The position numbers were made by a program, and so were the translations under genes. Positions 43,407 to 52,767 of a stretch of DNA of 64,000 nt are shown here, piece by piece. The notes under the pieces are model-generated. The model ran no database searches, had not been told where the DNA came from, and was given only the letters and a program-made list of their open reading frames with translations. The stretch spans positions 286,243-350,242 of the forward strand of contig NZ_BOOP01000013.1 of the NCBI RefSeq assembly GCF_016863295.1, written 5' to 3'. Numbering within the stretch: the stretch's first letter is position 1; the number at the start of each line of letters is the position of its first letter. This stretch comes from Planotetraspora phitsanulokensis (GTDB taxonomy: Bacteria; Actinomycetota; Actinomycetes; Streptosporangiales; Streptosporangiaceae).

Positions 43407-44447
43407 TCATTGCCGCCTTTCTCGAATGATCGCAGGAGCCTTCTCGGGACGTTTTGACGGGTAGACCAGTACCCGTTGCGGCAGGCCGATCAGAACGCAC
43501 GCGGCCGCTATTCCGCTGATCGTCGCGATGAGCGGTGAGATCCAGCCCAGCGTCATCGCCAGGTCGACCATGCCGGCCGCAGCCGCGGCAGCGGCGAGTA
43601 CGAGGGCCGTCAGCCTCGTGCTGAGGCCGAGTTTGCGGAGGCGGTGGGAAAGATGGTCAGTTCCGCCCCGCATTATCGGTCGGCCCGCCCTCTTCCGCGA
43701 CACGACGACGATTCCCGTGTCGACGATCGCGACGAAGGCAGGCAGAAGCAACCCCGCGATCACCGTTTCCGTGCTCCGTCCGGTGACCAGCAGGGCCGCT
43801 GAGCTGGAGAGGACGAATCCGATGAACAGCGATCCGGCGTCGCCCATGAACACCTTCGCCGGCGCCCAGTTGTGCAGAAGGAAGCCCAGCCCGGCGAAGG
43901 CCAACGTGCACAGGAGCAGTCCGACCACGGGCTGCCCGTATACGAAGGCCGTCCCGGCGAGACAGGCGGCGCTGACCGTTGTGATGGCTCCGAGGTTGCC
44001 GTCCATGTTGTCGAGGAGATTGAAGGAGTTGGCGACCACGACGATCCACAGTGCGGTGATCGGACCGTCCAGCCATCCGCCGGTGACCGTCGCCTGGATC
44101 CCGCTCAGTACGACTCCGCTCGCCACCACCGACTCGACTGCCAGTCGGGTGAATGGGGTGAGCGGGGAGAGATCATCGATCAGGCCGAGCAGCGCTATCA
44201 CCACCGCGGCGATGATGATCGCACTGGCCCGGCGATCGGCCAGACCGAGCAACGCGACCGGGGGAACGGTGGTTCCCAGCATGATCGCGATTCCACCCAG
44301 ATAGGGGACGGGCCGGCCATGGGCCTTGTAGCCGGCCGGGCGATCGGTGATACCCCAGCGGAGTGCGAGACGCCCCAGGACATGGGTGCCGCCGGCGGCC
44401 AGCACAAGGCCGGCCGCTCCGGCAGTGAGGAGGGGGGTGGCGTTCAC
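43407..44447 (-). CDS. Polyprenyl-phosphate sugar-1-phosphate transferase (WecA/MraY-like)
   Basis: 346 aa, about eleven transmembrane helices. LLGLIDDLSPLTP is the Asp-Asp motif, NSFNLLDNMDG the nucleotide site, FMGDAGSLFIGF the catalytic Asp loop and GGTDHLSHRLRKLGL the His loop. It transfers a sugar-1-phosphate, typically GlcNAc-1-P, to undecaprenyl or decaprenyl phosphate and so starts the repeat unit. The match to WecA/TagO-type enzymes is better than to MraY. It overlaps the upstream epimerase by four nt. Confidence 0.92.
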   Translation of the reverse strand: MNATPLLTAGAAGLVLAAGGTHVLGRLALRWGITDRPAGYKAHGRPVPYLGGIAIMLGTTVPPVALLGLADRRASAIIIAAVVIALLGLIDDLSPLTPFTRLAVESVVASGVVLSGIQATVTGGWLDGPITALWIVVVANSFNLLDNMDGNLGAITTVSAACLAGTAFVYGQPVVGLLLCTLAFAGLGFLLHNWAPAKVFMGDAGSLFIGFVLSSSAALLVTGRSTETVIAGLLLPAFVAIVDTGIVVVSRKRAGRPIMRGGTDHLSHRLRKLGLSTRLTALVLAAAAAAAGMVDLAMTLGWISPLIATISGIAAACVLIGLPQRVLVYPSKRPEKAPAIIRERRQ

Positions 44448-45436
44448 CGCTGCGGTGCCGCCAGATCAGCCCGGGCCTCGGCGATGGTCTCCACCAGTAT
44501 GTCCATGAGCGATCGCCGTGGTGCCCATCCGGTGAGCTCGCGAAGCTTGGTGGTGTCGGGAACCCTGCGCGTCATGTCCTCGAAGCCCGGCCCGTAGGCC
44601 TCGGCATACGGAACAAGATCGATCCCGGAGGTGCTCCCGCTGAGTTCCGTGACCAGTTTGGCGAGTTGCAGAATGCTGAGCTCGTCGCCGGCACCGATAT
44701 TGAAGGTCTGGCCGATCGCCTGACCATTGTCAAGCAGCAGGACCAGGGCCTCCACGACGTCCCGCACGTGGATGAAGCAGCGGGTCTGGGTGCCGTCGCC
44801 GAAGACGGTGAGCGGGAGTCCGCCGATCGCCTGCTCGATGAGCCGTGGGATGACCATGCCGTAGGCCGGGCTCTGCCGCGGTCCCACCGTGTTGAAGAAC
44901 CTGACGATGATCGTCGATAGGCCGCGTTCCTTGTGATACGTGTTGGCCAGGATCTCGTCGACGGCCTTGGCCGTGCTGTACGACCATTTGGCCACGGCAG
45001 GGCTGCCCAGGATGCGATCGGATGACTCCGGAAGCGGTCCGCTGGAGTTCTTCCCATAGATCTCACTCGTGCTGGCGACAAGGATCTTCCGGCGATATCG
45101 GTGAGCGGCCTCGATGACGATCTCCGTGCCGCGGATGTTCGTCATGAGAGACCGCAGCGGCTGGTCCAGGATCAGCTTGACCCCGACGGCGGCGGCGAGA
45201 TGTACGACCACGTCGCAGGTGTGGACCAGTTCGTCGACCACGAGTTGGTCGAGGATCGAGCCCTGGACCACGCGCAGTCGGGGATTGTCCGCGTGGTGTG
45301 CGAGATTGGCGGGACGCCCCGTCGACATGTTGTCCAAAACGATTACGGAGTCGCCGCGGGCGAGCAACGCGTCCGTCAGATGGGACCCGATGAAGCCACT
45401 TCCGCCCGTTATCAGGTAGGTGTTTCCGCTTGACAT
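44444..45436 (-). CDS. NAD-dependent sugar-nucleotide epimerase/dehydratase
   Basis: 330 aa. TGGSGFIGSHLTDALL binds NAD, ASTSEIYGKN and YSTAKAVDE give the Ser and Tyr-x-x-x-Lys catalytic residues, and FFNTVGPRQSP is the substrate loop of the GalE/UDP-glucuronate decarboxylase group. It probably makes a UDP- or GDP-activated sugar for the glycan. ATG with GGAGAG upstream. Confidence 0.9.
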   Translation of the reverse strand: MSSGNTYLITGGSGFIGSHLTDALLARGDSVIVLDNMSTGRPANLAHHADNPRLRVVQGSILDQLVVDELVHTCDVVVHLAAAVGVKLILDQPLRSLMTNIRGTEIVIEAAHRYRRKILVASTSEIYGKNSSGPLPESSDRILGSPAVAKWSYSTAKAVDEILANTYHKERGLSTIIVRFFNTVGPRQSPAYGMVIPRLIEQAIGGLPLTVFGDGTQTRCFIHVRDVVEALVLLLDNGQAIGQTFNIGAGDELSILQLAKLVTELSGSTSGIDLVPYAEAYGPGFEDMTRRVPDTTKLRELTGWAPRRSLMDILVETIAEARADLAAPQR

Positions 45437-45513
45437 GGTCAACGACTTCTCTCCATCCATATGGCGGTTGACAGGATCGTTGGATAGGTGCGTACGAACG
45501 AGGTGTGAGTCGG

Positions 45514-46485
45514 TCAGGCGCCTTCGCCCGGGCCACTCTCGTTGCGGAGATTCGTGTTCATCGCCTTCTCGAGCCAGGTCACGGTCAGGCGGAGTCCCTC
45601 CTCCAGTGGCACGGGCCGCACCGCGGGGAACAGTCCGAGCAGCAGGCGGGAAGAAGCCTGTGACTCCCGGATGTCGCCCGTGCGCGGGGGCAGAAAGTCC
45701 GTCTCGATCGGCCGGTCGAGGATGGTTTCCAAGACGTCCTTGAGACGCAGCAGCGACACACGCGTGCCGAATGCGAGGTTGACCGGCTTCCTGCTCGTGA
45801 CGCGGCGGACGGCGGCGTCGGCCAGGACGTGCGTCACCGATCCGACATAGGTGAAGTCCCGTGCCTGATTCCCGTCGCCGTAGATCGGGAGTGGCCGGCC
45901 GTGCAGAGCGGCGGACACGAACGCCGGGATGACGGCGGCGTATGCGTGGTCGGCGGCCTGCATGGGCCCGTAGACGTTGAAGAAGCGGAACGGCAGGACT
46001 GGCAGGCCGAAGCTTTCGGCGTATGCCAGGGCGTAGGCCTCCGTGGCGAGCTTGCTGACGCCGTAGGGGCTGAGCGGCCGCGTCGGGAGGTCCTCGTGCT
46101 TGTACGGCTCCGGGCAGTCGCCGTACACCGAGGACGAGGACGCGAGGATGACGTGCGGCTTGGTGTCCCGGCACGCCTCGAGGACGTGGAGCGTTCCCGT
46201 CGCGTTGGCGGTATGCGAGGCGATGGGGTCGATCAGGGACCGGGGCACCGAAGGCCGTGCCGCGAGGTGGATCACATGCGTGACGCCGGCCATGAGTTCC
46301 GCCAGCAGCTCCCGGTCCAGAATGCTGCCCGTCACGAAGTCGACCCCCACGTCTGCGAGGTTGTCGACGTTCCCGCTGCTGAGATCGTCCAGCACTGTGA
46401 TGCTGTCGACTTCCGGCCGGGTCGTGAGCGTCCGGCAGAGGTTGGCGCCGATGAAGCCGGCGCCGCCCGTTACGAGGATTCTCAT
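45514..46485 (-). CDS. NAD-dependent epimerase (UDP-glucose/GlcNAc 4-epimerase-like)
   Basis: 323 aa. MRILVTGGAGFIGANLCRTL at the start, LASSSSVYGDC, SPYGVSKLATEAY with catalytic Tyr and Lys, and FRFFNVYGPMQ. Closest to WbpP/GalE-like epimerases. Its ATG overlaps the upstream glycosyltransferase stop (four nt). Confidence 0.9.
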   Translation of the reverse strand: MRILVTGGAGFIGANLCRTLTTRPEVDSITVLDDLSSGNVDNLADVGVDFVTGSILDRELLAELMAGVTHVIHLAARPSVPRSLIDPIASHTANATGTLHVLEACRDTKPHVILASSSSVYGDCPEPYKHEDLPTRPLSPYGVSKLATEAYALAYAESFGLPVLPFRFFNVYGPMQAADHAYAAVIPAFVSAALHGRPLPIYGDGNQARDFTYVGSVTHVLADAAVRRVTSRKPVNLAFGTRVSLLRLKDVLETILDRPIETDFLPPRTGDIRESQASSRLLLGLFPAVRPVPLEEGLRLTVTWLEKAMNTNLRNESGPGEGA

Positions 46486-47666
46486 GGTGTGCTTCCCGGT
46501 GTTAGTTGGTGTCGCGGCGCGGCGCGCAGCGACCGGTAAAGCGCTTCGGTGTCCGCCACCAGGCGCTCCACTCCGTAGGAGCTCGTCGTCCAGTCGCGGG
46601 CGGACTCGCCCATCCGGCGCGCTAGCGTTGGGTCGGACAGCAGGCGGAGGGTGTGCTCGGCCAGCTCACCCGCGTCGAGGCCGGCCAGCAGACCGGTGAC
46701 GCCGTCGCGGACGATCTCCGGGATGCTTCCCACACGCGTGGAGACGACGGGAGTCCCGGCCATCCCCGCCTCGATGAGGGTCAGCGGCGTGCCCTCGTTG
46801 TCGGAGGTCATCAGGACCACGTCGGCCGCCGCGTAGACGGTCTCGACGTCTCGTCGCCACCCCAGCAGGCGGAAGGAGCCCCACATGTCCGCGATGCCCC
46901 GCTCCACCTCCTCCTTGAGCTCGCCGCCTCCGCAGACGACGAACCGGCAGGTGGGCATGCGCTGGAGTACGGCCCGCGCGGCGGCGAGGAACCGGTCGGG
47001 CCGCTTCACCTGGGTGAGCCGGCCGACGAATGCGACGACGGGCGCGTCCAGGGGGAGGTCCAGAGCGGTACGGGCCGCCTCGCGGTCGGGAATCCGGCCC
47101 AGCTGCAGGCCGGGCGGGATTACGACGTACTGCTCCGGCCGGCCGATCCCGGCGGCGATCAGGTCGTCGCGGACCTTGGCTCCGACGGTCACCAAGCGAT
47201 CGGACATGGAGGCGAGGCGCCGTTCCGTCCAGATGTAGAGGCGGCGCTTGGACGGCGAGAAGTAGCCGCCCTCAAGGAGATGTCCATGGAACACGTGCAC
47301 CCGGGCCGAACCGGTGCCGGCGAGGCGGGCGGCCATCCGACCGAGCGCGCCGGCCTTGGCGGTGTGCGTGTGCACGATGTGCGGCCGGAAACTGCGCATG
47401 GCGCTGACCAGCCGCAGGAGCGCGCGATAGTCATCGGCCGGCTTGACCGCTCGGCCGAGGCCCGGGATCCGATGAACTTGTAGCGTCGCGTCCAGGAGTT
47501 GAAGATGGTCGCCTTCGGCGCCATCGACATATCCCGTATAGAGGCGACGGTCGAATTCATCGGCGTTCAGCCGCTCGTGCAGTCCCATGACCAGAGCCGC
47601 AGGGCCGCCGACGTTCATCCGCGCGATGATTTCCATGACACGAATACGGCCGTCTGGCGTCATCAC
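46482..47666 (-). CDS. Glycosyltransferase family 4
   Basis: 394 aa, GT-B fold. N-terminal VMEIIARMNVGGPAALV, a middle FVGRLTQVKRPDRFLAAA and C-terminal SDNEGTPLTLIEAGMAGTPVVST with the Glu-x7-Glu motif. A retaining cytosolic enzyme that adds a sugar to the lipid-linked intermediate. First gene of the minus-strand run toward the BY-kinase; the 420 nt before it separate it from another GT4 gene on the plus strand. Confidence 0.92.
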   Translation of the reverse strand: MMTPDGRIRVMEIIARMNVGGPAALVMGLHERLNADEFDRRLYTGYVDGAEGDHLQLLDATLQVHRIPGLGRAVKPADDYRALLRLVSAMRSFRPHIVHTHTAKAGALGRMAARLAGTGSARVHVFHGHLLEGGYFSPSKRRLYIWTERRLASMSDRLVTVGAKVRDDLIAAGIGRPEQYVVIPPGLQLGRIPDREAARTALDLPLDAPVVAFVGRLTQVKRPDRFLAAARAVLQRMPTCRFVVCGGGELKEEVERGIADMWGSFRLLGWRRDVETVYAAADVVLMTSDNEGTPLTLIEAGMAGTPVVSTRVGSIPEIVRDGVTGLLAGLDAGELAEHTLRLLSDPTLARRMGESARDWTTSSYGVERLVADTEALYRSLRAAPRHQLTPGSTP

Positions 47667-48088
47667 GGGCCCCTCGCTGACAGATGTGGTTCACGCCGGA
47701 GAAACTAACTCAGACGCGCGTCTCCCCCGGGACGCGCTCACCGTGACGGCGAAGAGTTTCCGAATTCGGTACCCGAACATGATCGAGTAGCCGCTGTTTC
47801 ATCAGCGGCGAACGCCCTGGTCACGCATTGTCGACCGGGCGGTTCCCCCTGGGTCTGGGCGGCCGGAGTTCGAGGGGAAAAAGAAAGTCAAGGGACCGTG
47901 TTTCGCTTGAGGCCGGCCGTTTCGACGATTTTCCTTACGTTTACCGGTGAACTCGGGAGTCGGCTGCTCAAAGCGCTTCCCGGCCGTCCTGTGCCGGGAT
48001 TCCTGATGGCGCAGACAAAGGATCGGCAAGTGGGGGCACGTGAATGGCCATTCCTATTTCAAGTGCAGGCACGACGCGTTGGAGCACG
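47667..48088. other. Divergent promoter region between two glycosyltransferase genes
   Basis: No supported gene in 422 nt. GCCGCTG-TTTCAT-CAGCGGC (47790-47809) is a perfect 7-bp hairpin about 125 nt upstream of the minus-strand operon and may be an operator or attenuator. AT-rich patches at 47720-47785 and 47870-47950 could contain promoters. Confidence 0.5.
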
Positions 48089-49189
48089 ATGAGTGATCTT
48101 CGGGTGTGCGAGGTCACGAAGACCCTTGACCTCGGAGGGGTCGAGGTGCTGCTCGTCGAGCGGCTTCTGAAGGCTCGCGAAGGAATCGTGAACTACACGG
48201 TGATCTGCCTGCGGGCATCGACGGATGAACTCATACGGCGGTTGCGTTCGGCAGGGATAACGGTCATCGATCTCACTGCGTGTCCCCGGCCGCTGGTGTA
48301 CGCCAGGCTCGTCACGGCGATCCGCCGAGTCGCGCCTCATGTGCTGAATGTGCACTCTCCGGCGCCCATCATCGTCCTCCGGCCGTTCGTCCGGCTCGCC
48401 AGGCGGCGTCCCGCTCTCGTTTCGACCGTTCACAACGAACGCTGGCCGAAAACGATGCACCTTGACCGCTTGACCCGATGGCTGGACGACTGCACGGTGG
48501 CCGTGTCGCCGCTCGTGGCCCGGTCGCGTGCCGTCATCGGCGCTCGTCGCGTGCTCACCCGAATGCACGGGGTCGACGTGCAGGGACAGCGGTGGTGGGC
48601 CGCCCGGGCGAGCCTCCTGCGGCGTGAGTTCAACCTGCCGGAAGACTCGTTCCTGTTCGCCTGCGTCGCCAACTTCCGCCCGCAGAAGAATCACCGGCTG
48701 CTCCTTCAGGCGGCCGCAGAGGTCGTGCGGCGCCGGCCGGATGCTGTTTTCGCGCTCGCAGGTGATGGGCCGTTGCGGGACGAGGTCGTCCGCGACGTGG
48801 AGGCGCGGGGCCTCGGCGACCACGTACGCGTGCTGGGGAGGCTTCCGCGGGCCGCGCGGCTGGTCGCAGCAGCCGACCTGCTGGTGCTCAGCTCCGACCA
48901 TGAAGGGCTGCCGGTGGTGGTCATGGAGGCGCTGGCGGCCGGGGTGCCTGTCGTCTCCACCCGGGTCGGGGGAGTGCCGGACCTGATCGCCTCCGGCCGG
49001 AACGGGATCTTGACCGAGCCGGGCTCAGCCGGCGCCCTGGCAGAGGCGATGCTCCGGGCGATGGAGCCGCAGACACACCGTGAATTGCGTGCCGGAGCCC
49101 TGGCCAGTGCGGAGAGTGTGGACATGGCCGACACGGCAGAGTGGTTCGAGGAGCTTTACGCGGAACTGGCCAGGGACGTGAAGGCCTGA
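48089..49189 (+). CDS. Glycosyltransferase family 4
   Basis: 366 aa. LRVCEVTKTLDLGGVEVLLVERLL opens the acceptor domain; FACVANFRPQKNHRLLLQAA and SDHEGLPVVVMEALAAGVPVVST with Glu-x7-Glu are the donor site. A retaining GT-B enzyme for glycan assembly. It is the only plus-strand gene in the 42-61 kb part. GGAG five nt before the ATG. Its N-terminal motif is shared with the broken gene at 50820-51167. Confidence 0.9.
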   Translation: MSDLRVCEVTKTLDLGGVEVLLVERLLKAREGIVNYTVICLRASTDELIRRLRSAGITVIDLTACPRPLVYARLVTAIRRVAPHVLNVHSPAPIIVLRPFVRLARRRPALVSTVHNERWPKTMHLDRLTRWLDDCTVAVSPLVARSRAVIGARRVLTRMHGVDVQGQRWWAARASLLRREFNLPEDSFLFACVANFRPQKNHRLLLQAAAEVVRRRPDAVFALAGDGPLRDEVVRDVEARGLGDHVRVLGRLPRAARLVAAADLLVLSSDHEGLPVVVMEALAAGVPVVSTRVGGVPDLIASGRNGILTEPGSAGALAEAMLRAMEPQTHRELRAGALASAESVDMADTAEWFEELYAELARDVKA

Positions 49190-49339
49190 TGCGCGGATAA
49201 CGGGGATCGCTTCGACGGCGACGCCGGATCCCGAGAGCGTGCGGCGGAGGTGCGATGTGATCGTGCACCGGGGTCCGGTGCTGAGGACTGCTACAGCGAT
49301 GAGAATGCGGCCCTGGGCCGGCGCTATGGGGAATGCGCG

Positions 49340-49543
49340 TCACCCAGGGAGATCATCACTGAGCCCTGACGGCAGAACGACGACGTCCGTGCGCCGCAAC
49401 GATGCGGCGAGGTCTTTTACGGACGCCGAGGATCGGATGTCCGTGGAGAGTCGCCGTGCCTGCTCTTCGAGAGCCGAGCGGTCCACACCCTCGCCGACTA
49501 CCCGAAGCGTGCCGGCGATCCCTCGCTCCTCACGGAATCCGAG
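49340..49543 (-). pseudogene. Glycosyltransferase remnant (donor-domain piece)
   Basis: A 67-codon open stretch between stops reads GIAGTLRVVGEGVDRSALEEQ, then KDLAASLRRTDVVVLPSGLSDDLPG and stop. These are the consecutive strand and helix of the GT4 donor domain just before the Glu-x7-Glu motif, which is missing. No start codon context or N-terminal part is present. The fragment overlaps in another frame the last 15 codons of the membrane gene at 49498-50805, so the junction looks like a deletion or insertion scar. Confidence 0.65.
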
Positions 49544-50805
49544 TCACGGTGGGAATCGACGTCAGTCACCGCTTCATGGAATGGGGGCAGGCTTCGGAAG
49601 CCAGGTCTCTCTTTTCGAGCCCGACATCTTGTCCAGGCGACCGCGGCCAGCAGGCTCGTGATCATCATGAGTGGCATCCGTTGCCGGAAGATCAGACCGA
49701 TATTGGCGACTGTGGTCGCGTAGATAATGAAGCCGGAAACGATGAACAGTGCGAGCACCAACAGCAGTCTTCGATCCCGCCGCCACAACTCGCGGGCCCC
49801 GATCATCGCGTTCCAGAGTAGGTAATACCAGATGGCCGTCTCGATCTTGCCGAGCTGCAGTACAAGGCTCCCATCAGTCCACGGGAACGGCGACAGGAGC
49901 GTGTAGAGCAGCTTTGGCGCGAGAGCTCCCCATGCGTTGCCGCCGTCGTCGAAGGTCACCCCGGAGCTTCCGCTGCCGGCGCTGAACATGCGCACCTGGG
50001 TGGACTGAGCATGAAGCAATTCTTCCTGTATCGGCGCCGTGAGGAGTTGGTCTCCTGTTCCGACGAGAACCATCAGGCCGGTCACGAGCAGTCCGATGAG
50101 CACGGCAGTGCTACGCAATGACAAGATGCGCTTGGGGCTGAGCGCACTGAGGAGGAGTGGTGGTGCGCACATGAAGACCATGTACGGCCGCACTTGCCAC
50201 AGGGTCCAGAGCAGCGGTCCGGCCAGCATCACCTTTCGTATGTCGAAGCGTCGCAGGTTCGACAGGCCGAGGCCGAGGCAGGAAACGACCAGGAAAGCAT
50301 TTATGCCATCCTTGAACGTGTCGGACGAGTGCAGCACGAACGACGGCATGAACGCCGTTATGACGAGCAGCCGAAATGCCGCGGACTCGTCGGCCCCGAC
50401 CAGTGTCGCCATCTTGTAGATGACAACGCACAGCGCACACGAAATCAGTGCCACAACCGCTGTGCATGCTAGTTCGGCTGGGCCGTCGCATACGTACATG
50501 ATGGCCGCGAAGAGATGGCAGACCGCGCCGACTGAATATAGACCCGGCAGTTGTTCTGCTGTGACGTAATGAAAGCCCTCCCACTCCCAGCGCGCCAATA
50601 TCTTTGTGGCCAGGTCCATATACGCGGCGTCGTCGCCGCCATAATCGATGACATCGGCCTGCATCACCAGGACATGAAGAATTATTCTCACGGCGAAGGC
50701 GACCAGCAATACCGGTAGTATGCGTCGAGCCATCTGAGGAGCGAACGTCGTTTGCACGATCACGCCGAGCATCGCTGCGGCGATGGCAACGATAAGGTAC
50801 TCCAC
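49498..50805 (-). CDS. Polytopic membrane protein, GT-C-like; candidate glycan polymerase or transferase
   Basis: 435 aa from the GTG at 50805, chosen because GGAGGAA lies 8 nt upstream; an upstream ATG at 50868 has none. About ten transmembrane helices. An early extracytoplasmic loop has YGGDDAAYMDLA, like the acidic first loop of GT-C glycosyltransferases, and MPSFVLHSSDTFKDGINAFL matches the long-loop region of such proteins. In this locus it is the best candidate for the Wzy-type polymerase or a lipid-sugar-dependent transferase. The last 30 residues are hydrophilic and run into the glycosyltransferase remnant, suggesting a replaced C-terminus. Confidence 0.65.
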   Translation of the reverse strand: MEYLIVAIAAAMLGVIVQTTFAPQMARRILPVLLVAFAVRIILHVLVMQADVIDYGGDDAAYMDLATKILARWEWEGFHYVTAEQLPGLYSVGAVCHLFAAIMYVCDGPAELACTAVVALISCALCVVIYKMATLVGADESAAFRLLVITAFMPSFVLHSSDTFKDGINAFLVVSCLGLGLSNLRRFDIRKVMLAGPLLWTLWQVRPYMVFMCAPPLLLSALSPKRILSLRSTAVLIGLLVTGLMVLVGTGDQLLTAPIQEELLHAQSTQVRMFSAGSGSSGVTFDDGGNAWGALAPKLLYTLLSPFPWTDGSLVLQLGKIETAIWYYLLWNAMIGARELWRRDRRLLLVLALFIVSGFIIYATTVANIGLIFRQRMPLMMITSLLAAVAWTRCRARKERPGFRSLPPFHEAVTDVDSHRDSDSVRSEGSPARFG

Positions 50806-50819
50806 CGGAAAATTCCTCC

Positions 50820-51167
50820 ACACGCCTTGAGGTCGACCCTGAGGCGGGTCCGTCGAAATCAGCTCCAAGCACAGACTTCGTCATAAAGTCGGTCGAGGAT
50901 TCCGCCGTCTGGCTGATGTCCACAAGATCTGCGCTGTTCCGTGCCCATCCGCGAAACCGCGCGTGATTCTCGGCATGCATCACCGCAGGATGGTCTACGC
51001 GAGCACGTGGGGATCTCCAGGCCCGGTCAGGAGCAGGACCCTGCCCCCAGAGCCGTGACGCCGATCGGAGCACCGCCGCGGGGGAGAGGGAAGTGGAAGT
51101 TGACGAGCAAGTCCTCGCCGCCGCCTGTCCCCAGGTTTTCGATGACTTCGCAGACGTGCAATTTCAT
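50820..51167 (-). pseudogene. Broken glycosyltransferase family 4 gene (N-terminal part)
   Basis: An ATG with upstream GAGG starts MKLHVCEVIENLGTGGGEDLLVNF, the classic GT4 opening, and runs 46 codons to GAGSCS and stop. A different frame continues after it with PAVMHAENHARFRGWARNSADLVDISQTAE, which resembles the middle of the same acceptor domain. At least one frameshift and missing sequence separate them. The remnant ends where the ribosome binding site of the membrane gene begins. With the fragment at 49340-49543 it may be one gene split by that membrane gene. Confidence 0.6.
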
Positions 51168-51471
51168 CACGATGCGGCCTCGGAAGACTCCCCATGCCGA
51201 CGATGGCGGAATGAAAGGTGGGCACGGTGCATCCCGGTTTCTTCTGATGCGCGGCCGAAACCGTTCTGAATCCCCTTGGCGTGATGTTCGATGCTCACCT
51301 GAATCAGCATCGCCGTCATGGAGCGAACGGCGTCGGCGACAGCACCATACGACCCCAACACATTGTGCAGTTATGCCCCCGGTATTACCCATACGGCTGC
51401 GAGAAGCTCCGTGTCCTGCGCCTGAGCCCGAATCCACGCGCCTGCCTGCAGCACCGCAGGTCGTCGAATGA
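51168..51471. other. Gene-free stretch between flippase gene and glycosyltransferase remnant
   Basis: About 300 nt. Frames are interrupted and none has convincing homology by eye; it may contain further eroded sequence. Confidence 0.4.
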
Positions 51472-52767
51472 TCAGGAGATGCTCTCGGGCTCGACCTGTG
51501 GATCCAGCGCCGACCGCATGGTGGCCGGGTGAGGCAGCAGCGCGGACATGGGGATTCCCGCCGACCGTGCGAACCATGAGATCTCCAATGCGGCCATGAG
51601 AACGTAGGTGACGGTGGATGAGAGTGCGGCGCCCACTGCACCCCATTGAGGAATCAGTGCCACGTTGAGCAGAACGTTCGCGGCCACGGCGCAGGCGGGA
51701 ATGGCAGTCATGCTGATGGGCCGGCCGAGGCGTACGAGATATTGCTCGACCGGCCGCATCAGGAAGAGCGCGATCATTCCAGGTGCCAGAACCAGCAACG
51801 GGGCGACGCTACCCGCATAAGCCTGGCCGTAGAGAAGCGGTATCAGGGTCGGGGAGAGTGCCGCGAGCATTCCGACGAAGGCCGCGGACAGGAGCAGGCT
51901 CAGTCGGATGGTGCGGGCGGTGACCTCCGCGGCGTCGCTCATGGTGCCCGCAGCCTGCCCGGGGAGGGCGACCTGCGTGATCGCCTCGGCTGGGATGCGC
52001 GCGAGTTCGAGCACTGTGACGGCCACTGTATAGAGGCCTACCGCGGTCGCGGAGTCCAGGGCGTGGAGCAGCAGGATGTCCACCGTCAGCAGAAGGTGGA
52101 AGGCCACCACCCCGACGTGGTAGCGGCTCCCGAGGGCCAGTTGGCGGCAGGCCAGCCGACCTCCGCCTCTGAGGGGGCGAAGGCTCAGCGCCCTGATGAA
52201 AATGAGAGATGGGACGGCCATGGAGATCGTCCAGCACACCACGACGCTTGTCACCGTGACATTGCCGGTGGCGATGAGGAACAGAAGAGGGAGGCACTGG
52301 GTCAGGGCCGCTGCGACCGTCGCGCGGTTGGCGAGGCCGACTTCTGACCGCAGCAGCGCGATGCTCCTCAGGTTGGTGGTCATCACACCGAACGGCACGG
52401 CAAGCAGTGCCAGGTAGAGCAGCGGGGACGTCGTCGGCATGACGCCGAGGAACGTCAGTGTCATCGCGACCAGCGCGGTGGCGGTCCCCAGCGCCAGACC
52501 GAGGAGCAGTCCGTTCGCGGAAAGCCGGTGGCGCCGCTTCGGTTCCTCCCAAAGGGACATCTGCGTCTGCTCGACAGAGAAGTGCCCGATGACCATGGCC
52601 ATTCCCGCCGTGGTCGCGATGATCGCGTAGGTTCCCCTGCCTTCAGGTTGAAGACTGCGGGCGATCAGCAAGCCCGTCACCGTGGCCAGCAGCAGCCGAA
52701 GCACTCGGCTCGCCATCGTCTGGGCGACCTTGCTGAGCGACGAGTTCACGTGTGAGCTGCGGAACAT
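51472..52767 (-). CDS. Wzx-type polysaccharide flippase (MATE/MOP superfamily)
   Basis: 431 aa, about 12-14 transmembrane helices. RVLRLLLATVTGLLIARSLQPEGRGTYAII is the typical first-helix pair of polysaccharide-transport (RfbX/Wzx) proteins, and LLPLLYGQAYAGSVAPL-like sequence (LIPLLYGQAYAGSV) marks the second half. It would flip lipid-linked repeat units to the outer face. The ATG with GAGG upstream overlaps the asparagine synthetase gene by 22 nt. Confidence 0.88.
   Translation of the reverse strand: MFRSSHVNSSLSKVAQTMASRVLRLLLATVTGLLIARSLQPEGRGTYAIIATTAGMAMVIGHFSVEQTQMSLWEEPKRRHRLSANGLLLGLALGTATALVAMTLTFLGVMPTTSPLLYLALLAVPFGVMTTNLRSIALLRSEVGLANRATVAAALTQCLPLLFLIATGNVTVTSVVVCWTISMAVPSLIFIRALSLRPLRGGGRLACRQLALGSRYHVGVVAFHLLLTVDILLLHALDSATAVGLYTVAVTVLELARIPAEAITQVALPGQAAGTMSDAAEVTARTIRLSLLLSAAFVGMLAALSPTLIPLLYGQAYAGSVAPLLVLAPGMIALFLMRPVEQYLVRLGRPISMTAIPACAVAANVLLNVALIPQWGAVGAALSSTVTYVLMAALEISWFARSAGIPMSALLPHPATMRSALDPQVEPESIS

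Noticed and set aside
48059..48901. 280-codon minus-strand frame opposite the plus-strand GT4 gene
   Set aside because: Antisense to an intact glycosyltransferase with all motifs; composition typical of a shadow frame.
49340..51167. Sequencing error as the cause of the broken glycosyltransferase
   Set aside because: A single error could explain one frameshift, but not the missing middle of the gene, the intact membrane gene between the pieces, or the absent Glu-x7-Glu motif. Decay is the better explanation, although raw reads would settle it.
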